Below, in pieces: positions 53,691-64,000 of a stretch of DNA of 64,000 bases. The stretch lies in contig NZ_JAEACP010000007.1 in assembly GCF_015999335.1 (NCBI RefSeq), positions 124,001-188,000 of the forward strand. Reading direction: 5' to 3'. Every line of letters begins with the position of its first letter. Within the stretch, counting starts at the first letter, position 1. This stretch comes from Tabrizicola soli (GTDB taxonomy: Bacteria > Pseudomonadota > Alphaproteobacteria > Rhodobacterales > Rhodobacteraceae). Both the position numbers and the translations under genes were made by a program. Below the pieces are notes generated by a model. The model saw only the letters and a program-made list of their open reading frames with translations, was not told the DNA's origin and made no database searches.

Positions 53691-56112
53691 CCTTGATCCG
53701 TTCGTTTTTCGCATCCCAGGCCGGGCCGTCCGGTAGAACGGTCGCCTTCACCCGCTCGCCGAAGATTTCCACCTCGACCTCCGTCCCGGCCACCGCCAGA
53801 TCCGCCCGCAGCATCCCCAGCGCCAGCGAATGCCCGACCCGGTAGCCCCATGCGCCCGAGGTGGTCTCGCCCACCACCGCGCCCTGATGCCAGAGCGTTG
53901 ACATGTAGGGCGCATCCGCCTCGCCCGCCTCGACCTTGAGCGAGACGAAGCGCTTCTTCACGCCCCGCTGCTTCTCGGCGGCAAGCGCCGCCTTGCCGGG
54001 GAAATCATGGGGCCAGTCGATGAACCGCTCGAGCCCGCCCTCCAGCAGCGAATAGTCGGTAGACAGGTCGCCCTTCCAGGCGCGGTAGCCCTTCTCGATC
54101 CGCAAGCTGTTCAGCGCCTTCATCCCGAAGGGCTTCGCGCCCCCCGCGAGCAGTGCGTCGTAGATCGCCGGCGCGTCGTCCCGGTCGCAATGGATTTCCC
54201 AGCCGAGTTCCCCGGCGAAGGAAACCCGCACCAGCGCCACGTCCTTGCCCGCGACCTTCGCGGCATACTGGACCGAGAGCCAGGGCAGCGTCAGCTCGGC
54301 CTCGCTGATCCCCGCCAAGAGGTCGCGCGCCTTCGGGCCGGTGACGATGAAGCAATGGATCTTGTCGGTCCAGTCCTCCAGCGTGACGCCTTCCGGCAGG
54401 CCCCTGCGCAGGATGTCGGCGTCGTGGCTTTGCGCGACGGCGGCGGTGATCACGCCCACGTCCTCGTCGGAGAACGGCAGGCAGGTCATTTCGGTGACGA
54501 TCCGGCCGCGGTCGTCGGCGAAATACAGCAGCCCCGTGCGACCCGGCTGCGGCAGTTTCGAGGCGGTGAGCGAGGCGAGATGCGCCCTTGCCCCCGGCCC
54601 GGTCAGCCGCAGGCGGGTGAAGCCCGGCAGGTCGAGAACGCCCACCCCGTCCCGCACCGCCTCGCATTCGGCCTTGATACGGGCCTCCCACGGGCCCGCC
54701 CTGCCCCAGGTCTGCGTCGCCTCCCAGGAGGTATCGTCGCCGGCTTGCGCGAACCATTCCGCCCGTTCCCAGCCGTTGTAGGGCGCGAACTGGGCGCCCA
54801 TCGCTTTCAGCCTGTCATGCACCGGCGAGAGCTTGCGGTCGGGCGCTGCGGGCCAGCGGGCCATCGGGAAATGCATGCCGTATTCGTGGCCGTAGACCTC
54901 TTTCCCCTTGGCCACCAGATAGTCGTGATCCTCCCAGCCGGTGAAGCGGCGCGGGTCGCAGGACCACATGTCCCATTCGGTGCCGCCCTCCGTCACCCAT
55001 TCCGCCAGCACCTTGCCCGCGCCACCCGCCTGGCAGATGCCGAAGGTGAAGACGCAGGCCTCGAAGGCGTTCGGAACGCCGGGCATCGGGCCGATCAGCG
55101 GGTTGCCGTCGGGCGTGTAGGGGATCGGGCCGTTGATCACCTTGGTGAGGTTGGCCTTCTGCAGGAGCGGCACCCGCGCCATCGCGTCGTTGATGTGCCA
55201 TTCGATCCGGTCCAGATCGTCGGGGAACAGCTGGAAGGAGAAATCCTCCGGCATCGGGTCGTCCGGCGTGGCCCAATGCGCCCGGCAGGGGTTCTCGTAG
55301 GGGCCGAGGTTGAAGCCCATCTTCTCCTGCCGGAGATAGTAGGAGGAGTCCACATCGCGCAGAAGCGGCAGCTTGTGGCCCTCGGCCTTCGACCAGGCCT
55401 CCAGCTCGGGGATGGTGTCGAACAGGAGGTACTGGTGGCTCATCACCATCATCGGCACCCGGCGGCCGAACATCGCGCCGACATGGGCCGCATAATAGCC
55501 GCCCGCGTTGACGACATATTCGGCGCGGACCTCGCCCTTCGGCGTCGACAGCACCCATTCGCTCCCGGTCCAGCGCGCCGCCGTCACCGGGCAGAACCGC
55601 TCGATCCGCGCGCCCAGCTGCCGCGCCCCGGCGGCCAGCGCCTGGGTCAGCTGTGCCGGGTCGATGTCGCCGTCATAGGGGTCATACAGGGCGCCCTCCA
55701 GATCATGCGTCTCGAGGAAGGGATATTTCGAGCGGATCTCCTCGGGCGACAGGATCGACAGGTCCATCCCCTGATAGCGCCCCATGCCCTGGACGCGCCT
55801 GAACTCCTGCATCCGCTCGCGGCTGTGACCCAGCCGGACCGAGCCGGTGACATGGTAGTTCATCGGATAATCCACCGCCTCGCCCAGGCCCCGGTAGAGG
55901 CCGGCCGAATAGCGCTGCATGTTCATGATCGACCAGGAGGCCGAGAAGGTCGGCACGTTCCCCGCCGCATGCCAGGTCGAGCCCGCCGTCAGCTCGTTCT
56001 TCTCCAGCAGGAGGCTGTCCGTCCAGCCCGCCTTCGCCAGATGATAAAGCGCCGAGGCCCCGACCGCCCCCCCCCCGATGATCACCACCCGCGCCTGCGC
56101 AAATTCCGCCAT
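53686..56112 (-). CDS. FAD-dependent demethylating dehydrogenase with GcvT domain, paralogue B
   Basis: 808 residues, same architecture as the neighbour at 51184 but quite different in sequence. FAD motif VVIIGGGAVGASALYHLAKAGW, then AGSTWHAAGNVPTFSASWSIMNMQRYSAGLYRGL. The C-terminal GcvT part has DGVGVLDLPGFTRLRLTGPGARAHL, SFAGELGWEIHCDRDDAP, and EKGYRAWKGDLSTDYSLLEGGL. The first gene of the minus-strand operon, divergent from the LysR gene at 56321. Two paralogues would suit two successive N-demethylations. Confidence 0.93.
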   Translation of the reverse strand: MAEFAQARVVIIGGGAVGASALYHLAKAGWTDSLLLEKNELTAGSTWHAAGNVPTFSASWSIMNMQRYSAGLYRGLGEAVDYPMNYHVTGSVRLGHSRERMQEFRRVQGMGRYQGMDLSILSPEEIRSKYPFLETHDLEGALYDPYDGDIDPAQLTQALAAGARQLGARIERFCPVTAARWTGSEWVLSTPKGEVRAEYVVNAGGYYAAHVGAMFGRRVPMMVMSHQYLLFDTIPELEAWSKAEGHKLPLLRDVDSSYYLRQEKMGFNLGPYENPCRAHWATPDDPMPEDFSFQLFPDDLDRIEWHINDAMARVPLLQKANLTKVINGPIPYTPDGNPLIGPMPGVPNAFEACVFTFGICQAGGAGKVLAEWVTEGGTEWDMWSCDPRRFTGWEDHDYLVAKGKEVYGHEYGMHFPMARWPAAPDRKLSPVHDRLKAMGAQFAPYNGWERAEWFAQAGDDTSWEATQTWGRAGPWEARIKAECEAVRDGVGVLDLPGFTRLRLTGPGARAHLASLTASKLPQPGRTGLLYFADDRGRIVTEMTCLPFSDEDVGVITAAVAQSHDADILRRGLPEGVTLEDWTDKIHCFIVTGPKARDLLAGISEAELTLPWLSVQYAAKVAGKDVALVRVSFAGELGWEIHCDRDDAPAIYDALLAGGAKPFGMKALNSLRIEKGYRAWKGDLSTDYSLLEGGLERFIDWPHDFPGKAALAAEKQRGVKKRFVSLKVEAGEADAPYMSTLWHQGAVVGETTSGAWGYRVGHSLALGMLRADLAVAGTEVEVEIFGERVKATVLPDGPAWDAKNERIKA

Positions 56113-56207
56113 GACCGCCTCCCCTGAACGCCGCCACTATCCCCCGCCCGGCTCCCGCTTTCAATTCGGCCGGACCTCGGGTATTGATCGACAACCCCGA
56201 TCAGCAC

Positions 56208-56298
56208 CTTCCTCTTGACGGAAATATTCCACGGGTGGGCCGGTGCGTTTCGCCACTGGTTCAAGAAACCACCGGCTTGGGGGGTATGAAACCCCCGG
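56208..56298 (+). repeat. Mosaic intergenic repeat, copy 6 (G-rich hairpin type, with an insertion)
   Basis: CTTCCTCTTG, GAAATATTCC, ACGGG, then about 45 extra bases containing their own inverted repeat (CCGGTG..CACCGG), then GGGGGGTATGAAACCCCC. The insertion interrupts an element otherwise like copies 1, 2 and 4. It ends 22 bases before the LysR start and faces the same way. Confidence 0.65.
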
Positions 56299-56320
56299 CG
56301 GCCAGCAACAGGCGCGACCC

Positions 56321-57175
56321 ATGCAGATCGACCTCCTCGACACCTTCCTCGACCTTGCCGAGACCCGCAGCTTCCACCGCACCGCCGAGCGGCTGCGGAT
56401 CACCCAGTCCACCGTCTCGGCCCGCGTCGCCTCGCTGGAGGAAGCGGTGGGCTCGCGGCTCTTCGACCGCTCCCGCGCCGGGACCGACCTCACCCCGGAA
56501 GGCAAGCGGTTCGAGCCGCACGCCCGTGCCCTGCGCCACGAATGGAACCAGGCCCGCCGCCGCATCCGCATCCCGCAGGGCGCCGAGCAGTTGCTGCGGC
56601 TGGGCATCCAGAACGACCTCGCCGCGGTCTATCTGGGCGACTGGGTGGCCGAGTTCCGCGCCGCCCTGCCGCAGACCGCCTTCTACATCGAGCCGGATTA
56701 TTCCAACCAGATGTGTGCCGACCTCTTGACCGGCATCCTCGACTTCGCGGTGATGTTCTCGCCGAAGCCGCACCCGGACCTGCATTTCGAAAGCGTGGGC
56801 GACGTGATCTACCGGATGGTCTCGACCGAGACGGCGCGGCTGGCCGGCGTGCGGCCCGACCGCTTCGTCTTCGCCCATTTCTCGCCCGCCTTCGAGGAGA
56901 TGCACCGCCAGCTCACCCCCGATCTGGCCGCCTCGCCGGTCTCGGTCGGGCAGTCGGGATCGGTGGTCTCGCTGCTGACGGCGATGGGGGGATCGGGATA
57001 TGTGCTGGAAAAAACCCTGGGCGAGCTGGTCGCGGCGGGCCGGTTCATGGCGGTGGAGGACGCGCCGGAGCTGCGCCAGCCGGTCTTCGCGGCGATCCAC
57101 ATCCGGCACCGGACCCAGCCCCTGCACCGCCGGCTGACCCAGCTGGTCGCCGGCCATTTCCGCGCGGCCAGGTAG
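56321..57175 (+). CDS. LysR-family transcriptional regulator of the methylated-amine operon
   Basis: 284 residues from ATG 56321 (MQIDLLDTFLDLAETRSFHRTAERLRITQSTVSARVASLEEAVGSRLFDRSRAG). The effector domain begins near residue 90. It lies divergent from the operon starting at 56112, so it is the likely regulator. Its TAG stop (57173-57175) falls in a GTAGGGTG palindrome. An in-frame ATG at 56243 would place a basic non-homologous leader in front of the HTH. Confidence 0.92.
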   Translation: MQIDLLDTFLDLAETRSFHRTAERLRITQSTVSARVASLEEAVGSRLFDRSRAGTDLTPEGKRFEPHARALRHEWNQARRRIRIPQGAEQLLRLGIQNDLAAVYLGDWVAEFRAALPQTAFYIEPDYSNQMCADLLTGILDFAVMFSPKPHPDLHFESVGDVIYRMVSTETARLAGVRPDRFVFAHFSPAFEEMHRQLTPDLAASPVSVGQSGSVVSLLTAMGGSGYVLEKTLGELVAAGRFMAVEDAPELRQPVFAAIHIRHRTQPLHRRLTQLVAGHFRAAR

Positions 57176-57195
57176 GGTGGGCAATATTGCCCACC
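57172..57195. repeat. GTAGGGTGGGC palindrome, single copy
   Basis: GGTGGGCAAT and ATTGCCCACC form a perfect 20-base palindrome (57176-57195), preceded by GTAG holding the LysR stop codon. It lies between convergent genes. Confidence 0.8.
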
Positions 57196-57276
57196 TCATG
57201 CTTGCCCGCGCGCGGCGGATGCGACAGCCTGCATGATTTCAATGCCTTGCCTGCGGACATTAACCTTTTGGCAAGG

Positions 57277-59226
57277 CTACTTCCCGCCCGGCGAAGCCCG
57301 GGATTGCGCCCAGCGCAGGAGCAGGTGGTCGGCCATCAGCCCCATGAAGGCCACCGCCAGCCCCAGGACGAAGCCCTTGCCCACGTCGGCCGAGGAGAGC
57401 GCGCGCTGCATCTCCTGGCCGAGGTCCTGGGTGCCGATGAAGGCGGCGATGATCACCATGAACAGCGCGAACATGATCGACTGGTTCGCCCCAACGACCA
57501 GCGTCGGCAGCGCCAGCGGCAGCTTCACATGCCACAGGAGCTGGCCCCGGCTCGCCCCCGACATCTGCGCCGATTCCACGATCTCGGGCGGGACCCCGCG
57601 CAGGCCCTCGATCGTGTAGCGGACGATGGGCACGGTGGCGAAGACCATGACGGCGGCGATGACGGCGACGTCGTTCACGCCGAACAGCATGATGACCGGG
57701 ATCAGGTAGATGAAGCTGGGGAAGGTCTGGGCCGTGTCGCAGACCAGCAGGAAGCGCCGCGCGCGGGTCTCGTTCGCGGCCCCGACCAGCCCGAGCGGCA
57801 CGCCGATCATCAGCGCCAGCGCGACCGCGACGAAGACGGTATAGGCGGTGATCATCGCCCGGTCCCACCAGCCCGACAGCGCGATGGGCAAGGCGAAGGC
57901 GAGGCAGACCAGCGCCGAGCGCAGGCCGCCGGTCCGCCAGCCCAGGCCCGCCAGCGCCAGAAGCACGGCCGAGGTCGGCAGCCAGAGGAAGGCGTCGCGC
58001 AGCGGGATCAGGACCCAGGTGATCAGGAACCAGCGCAGCCAGTCGGTCACCGGGTCGATCAGGTCGATGACCCGGCCCACCACGGCATCGACCGGCCCGG
58101 CCAGGCTGAGGGCCTGTTTCCGCTCGACCTCAGCGAAATAGGGATGCAGCGCGGCCAGCGCGAAACCAAGCGCGACGAGGCCCAGCCAGATCGCCAGCAG
58201 GCGGTGGCGATGGAGCCAGGGCCCTTCGGCATGGGCGGGCTGTTTCACCGCCCAGGCCTTGGACATCCGGTCCAGCACGATGGCCAGAAGCACGATAGTC
58301 ACGCCGATTTCGACCGACAGCCCGATCTTCAGCGCCTGCAGGAGTTGCAGCAGCTTCTGCCCCAGTCCCGGCATGCCGATGAAGCTGGCCAGGACCACCA
58401 TGGCCAGGCTTTGCATGATCACCTGGTTGACGCCGATCAGGATCTCGGTCCGGGCCGAGGGCAGCCGGACGCGGGTCATCAGCTGCAGGCGGGTCGCGCC
58501 GCTCATCTTGCCGCTCTCGATGATCTCGGGCGGGACCGAGCGCAGGCCGAGCAGCGTCATGCGGATCATCGGCGGGACCGAGAAGATCACCGTGACGATG
58601 GCCCCGGCCTTGGGTCCGACGCCGATGAAGACGACGACCGGGATCATGTAGGCGAAATGCGGCAGGGATTGCGCGATGTTGAGGATGGGGTTCAGGATCC
58701 GTTCGGCCAGCCGGTAGCGCCAGGCGAGCGTGCCGAGGGCGAGGCCGAGGAGGACGGAGAGCGGCGCGGCGACGACGATGACCGACAGCGTCTCCATTGC
58801 CCATTTCCACTGGCCCATGACGGCGATCCAGACGAAGGTCCCGGCGGCCAGCGTGGCCAGCCGCCAGCCGCCCAGCGCATGGCCCGCCATCCCGGCGGTG
58901 GCGGCGATCACCACCCAGGGGATCGGCCCGACATTCGGCCAGCGCGACTTGCCGTAAAGCATGTTCGCGGTCACATCGAGGCAGAATTCCACCGCGTCCG
59001 AGACGGCGCGGGTCAGGGCCATCAGGCCAAGGTCGTCGCGGGCGAAGGCGAAGGCGGCGTTGATCCAGTCGGCGAAGGGCAGGATGAGGCCCTCCGGCAG
59101 GCGCAGCAACCCGGCGGGAAGCGCGTTGCGGAAGAGGACCAGCACCAGCGCGGCCAGCAGGATCGCCTGCGCGATCCGCTTCTGCTCCAGTCGGAACGGG
59201 GCTTGCGGGAGAGTGGCCGTCATCAT
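57277..59226 (-). CDS. ABC permease of betaine/TMAO type, internal tandem duplication
   Basis: 649 residues, about twice the usual ProW length, with two copies of the binding-protein-dependent permease module. Copy 1 coupling loop: PPEIIESGKMSGATRLQLMTRVRLPSARTEIL (about residues 230-260). Copy 2: PPEIVESAQMSGASRGQLLWHVKLPLALPTLV (about 550-580). Each is preceded by ILNIAQSLPHFAYMIPVV or CDTAQTFPSFIYLIPVI. About a dozen or more membrane helices overall. Known TMAO transporters of marine Rhodobacterales (TmoW) are, as I recall, of this fused kind. Its start overlaps the ATPase stop by 4 bases. Confidence 0.91.
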   Translation of the reverse strand: MMTATLPQAPFRLEQKRIAQAILLAALVLVLFRNALPAGLLRLPEGLILPFADWINAAFAFARDDLGLMALTRAVSDAVEFCLDVTANMLYGKSRWPNVGPIPWVVIAATAGMAGHALGGWRLATLAAGTFVWIAVMGQWKWAMETLSVIVVAAPLSVLLGLALGTLAWRYRLAERILNPILNIAQSLPHFAYMIPVVVFIGVGPKAGAIVTVIFSVPPMIRMTLLGLRSVPPEIIESGKMSGATRLQLMTRVRLPSARTEILIGVNQVIMQSLAMVVLASFIGMPGLGQKLLQLLQALKIGLSVEIGVTIVLLAIVLDRMSKAWAVKQPAHAEGPWLHRHRLLAIWLGLVALGFALAALHPYFAEVERKQALSLAGPVDAVVGRVIDLIDPVTDWLRWFLITWVLIPLRDAFLWLPTSAVLLALAGLGWRTGGLRSALVCLAFALPIALSGWWDRAMITAYTVFVAVALALMIGVPLGLVGAANETRARRFLLVCDTAQTFPSFIYLIPVIMLFGVNDVAVIAAVMVFATVPIVRYTIEGLRGVPPEIVESAQMSGASRGQLLWHVKLPLALPTLVVGANQSIMFALFMVIIAAFIGTQDLGQEMQRALSSADVGKGFVLGLAVAFMGLMADHLLLRWAQSRASPGGK

Positions 59227-60245
59227 GCCGCCGGTCCCAGCAGCAGGTCGAGCGCCGCCTTGCGGTCCAGAAGCCCGGCGATGCGGCCCCTGTCGGCCAG
59301 CGGGATCAGCGCCCGGCTGTCGCCGACGATCCGGCGGGCAAGCGCATGCAGCGTCTCGCCGGCCGGCAAGGGCTCGCCGTCCACGGGACGGCCATCCACC
59401 GGCAGCGCCAGCGCGCCCGCATGGACGACGCGGGTGCGGTCGATGGCCTCGGTGAACTTGGCGACATAGGGTGTCGCGGGGGCCATCACGATGCGCTCCG
59501 GCGTGTCGATCTGTTCCACCGCGCCGTCCTTCATGATCGCGATGCGGTCGGCCAGGCGCAGGGCCTCGTCGAAGTCATGGGTGATGAAGACGATGGTCTT
59601 GGCCAGCATCCCCTTCAACCGCAGGAATTCGTCCTGCATCTCGCGCCGGATCAGCGGGTCGAGGGCCGAGAAGGGTTCGTCCAGGAACCAGATGTCGGGT
59701 TCCACCGCCAGACTGCGCGCGATGCCGACGCGCTGCTGCTGGCCGCCGGACAGCTCGCGCGGGAAATAGCCCTCGCGGCCCTTGAGGCCGACCAGCGCCA
59801 GCATGTCGCGGGCGCGGGCGATGCGCGAGGCGCGGTCCTGGCCGCGCATCTCCAGCGGGAAGGCCACGTTCTCCAGCGCGGTGCGGTGGGGAAGCAGGCC
59901 GAAGCTCTGGAAGACCATGCCCATCTTGCGGCGGCGCAGGTCGATCAGCTCGGTCTCGCCGAGGCGGCCGATGTCGCGCCCCTCGACCGCGACGGTGCCG
60001 GCGGTGATGTCCAGCAACCGCGCCAGGCAGCGCACCAGCGTCGACTTGCCGGAACCGGAGAGGCCCATGACCACCAGCATCTCGCCGCGCCTGATGTCCA
60101 GCGACACGTCGCGGACGGCGGCAATATGGCCCGTGGCGCGCAGGTCCTCCATCGTGGTCTGCGGCATCAGGCGCAGCCGTTCCGGCCGGTCGCCGAACAC
60201 CTTCCAGACATTCCGGCAGGAAATCACCACATCATCTGCTGTCAT
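59223..60245 (-). CDS. ABC transporter ATP-binding protein, ProV/betaine type
   Basis: 340 residues. Walker A GLSGSGKSTLVRC, signature LSGGQQQRVGIARSL, Walker B WFLDEPFSALDPL, and switch FITHDFDEALRLADRI. The C-terminal 90 residues are a degenerate CBS-type regulatory region (VVHAGALALPVDGRPVDGEPLPAGETLHALARRIVG), as in ProV. It drives import of a quaternary amine or TMAO with the adjacent permease and binding protein. Confidence 0.93.
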   Translation of the reverse strand: MTADDVVISCRNVWKVFGDRPERLRLMPQTTMEDLRATGHIAAVRDVSLDIRRGEMLVVMGLSGSGKSTLVRCLARLLDITAGTVAVEGRDIGRLGETELIDLRRRKMGMVFQSFGLLPHRTALENVAFPLEMRGQDRASRIARARDMLALVGLKGREGYFPRELSGGQQQRVGIARSLAVEPDIWFLDEPFSALDPLIRREMQDEFLRLKGMLAKTIVFITHDFDEALRLADRIAIMKDGAVEQIDTPERIVMAPATPYVAKFTEAIDRTRVVHAGALALPVDGRPVDGEPLPAGETLHALARRIVGDSRALIPLADRGRIAGLLDRKAALDLLLGPAA

Positions 60246-60269
60246 GGGTCCGCTCCCTTGGGCGAAAGG

Positions 60270-60293
60270 GCCACCCGGCCGGGGCCGGGTGGC
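60270..60293 (-). other. Intercistronic hairpin after the betaine/TMAO binding-protein gene
   Basis: GCCACCCGGCC and GGCCGGGTGGC form an 11-bp stem, 41 bases after the binding-protein stop and before the ATPase gene. The same layout as at 2259: a GC-rich hairpin right after a binding-protein gene, possibly boosting its expression over the following subunits. Confidence 0.55.
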
Positions 60294-60334
60294 AGGTTGG
60301 CGTCACCGGAGGGGACGACGGATCGAACGGGCGT

Positions 60335-64000
<3,666 letters not shown>

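Noticed and set aside
4622-57195. Insertion-sequence remnants behind the intergenic repeats
   Set aside because: No transposase fragment, target-site duplication or terminal inverted repeats of IS type were seen; the elements are under 100 bases.
56542-59469. A 975-residue open frame on the plus strand across the LysR and permease genes
   Set aside because: It is rich in His, Gln, Asp and Arg with no recognisable fold and runs antisense to a permease with clear membrane helices and coupling loops.

Overview
The window is high-GC DNA (roughly two thirds G+C by eye), densely coding on both strands. It looks like chromosome from an alphaproteobacterium of the Rhodobacterales (Rhodobacteraceae/Paracoccaceae type). 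The reasons are the gene neighbourhoods (radA-cvpA-purF; DUF2849-cysI-cysH-DUF934-fpr), the infC N-terminus, and several families of short intergenic palindromes. No rRNA, tRNA, CRISPR array, insertion sequence or phage gene was seen. All names come from reading the translated sequence; no database was searched.

Layout. 1-6.8 kb: the end of an AraC-type regulator, then a family-5 (peptide/nickel/opine-type) ABC transporter with a Tat-exported binding protein, two permeases and a fused double ATPase. 6.9-11.3 kb: housekeeping genes (lytic transglycosylase, ssb, SufT-like, a SatD-like/DUF3307 pair, IscA-type carrier, tpiA). 11.4-14.0 kb: EamA transporter, cytochrome P450 and a winged-helix protein. 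14.2-18.8 kb: an Lrp/AsnC regulator divergent from a sulfate-assimilation operon. 19.0-20.3 kb: an Ala-rich membrane protein divergent from infC, which appears to start on AUA. 20.3-27.2 kb, minus strand: a molybdopterin-binding protein, an XdhC/CoxF-like protein, a repeat-rich OmpA-family protein, a CoxE-like VWA protein and a CoxD-like MoxR ATPase. 27.2-29.4 kb: LysR regulator divergent from glutaryl-CoA dehydrogenase. 29.5-35.2 kb: glycosyltransferase, an unrecognised protein, pyrC, pyrE and dnaB with a DnaA-box pair. 35.3-45.2 kb: P1B-4-type metal ATPase, alr-mlaE-mlaF, a PqiA-like protein, radA, cvpA, purF, a DUF1801 protein and an SDR.

45.3-57.2 kb is the most distinctive block. It is a tight seven-gene minus-strand operon: two tandem FAD/GcvT demethylating dehydrogenases, a PEP-mutase/isocitrate-lyase-family protein, a non-pyrrolysine MttB-like methyltransferase, an aldehyde dehydrogenase, a 3-hydroxyisobutyrate-dehydrogenase-family protein and a Cys/Met-type PLP lyase. 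A divergent LysR gene flanks it. 57.3-64 kb holds a betaine/TMAO-type ABC importer (binding protein, ATPase, and a permease that is an internal tandem duplication) and a TorR/TorS-like two-component pair, with TorS cut by the window edge. Together these suggest uptake, sensing and stepwise demethylation of a methylated amine. The substrate is inferred, not shown.

The intergenic spaces carry three families of short repeats. The first is GTAGGGTG-type palindromes, four of which supply the TAG stop codon of the adjacent gene. The second is twin palindromes placed back to back at three sites. The third is a mosaic element that usually sits just upstream of a gene start. No gap between genes exceeds 300 bases.
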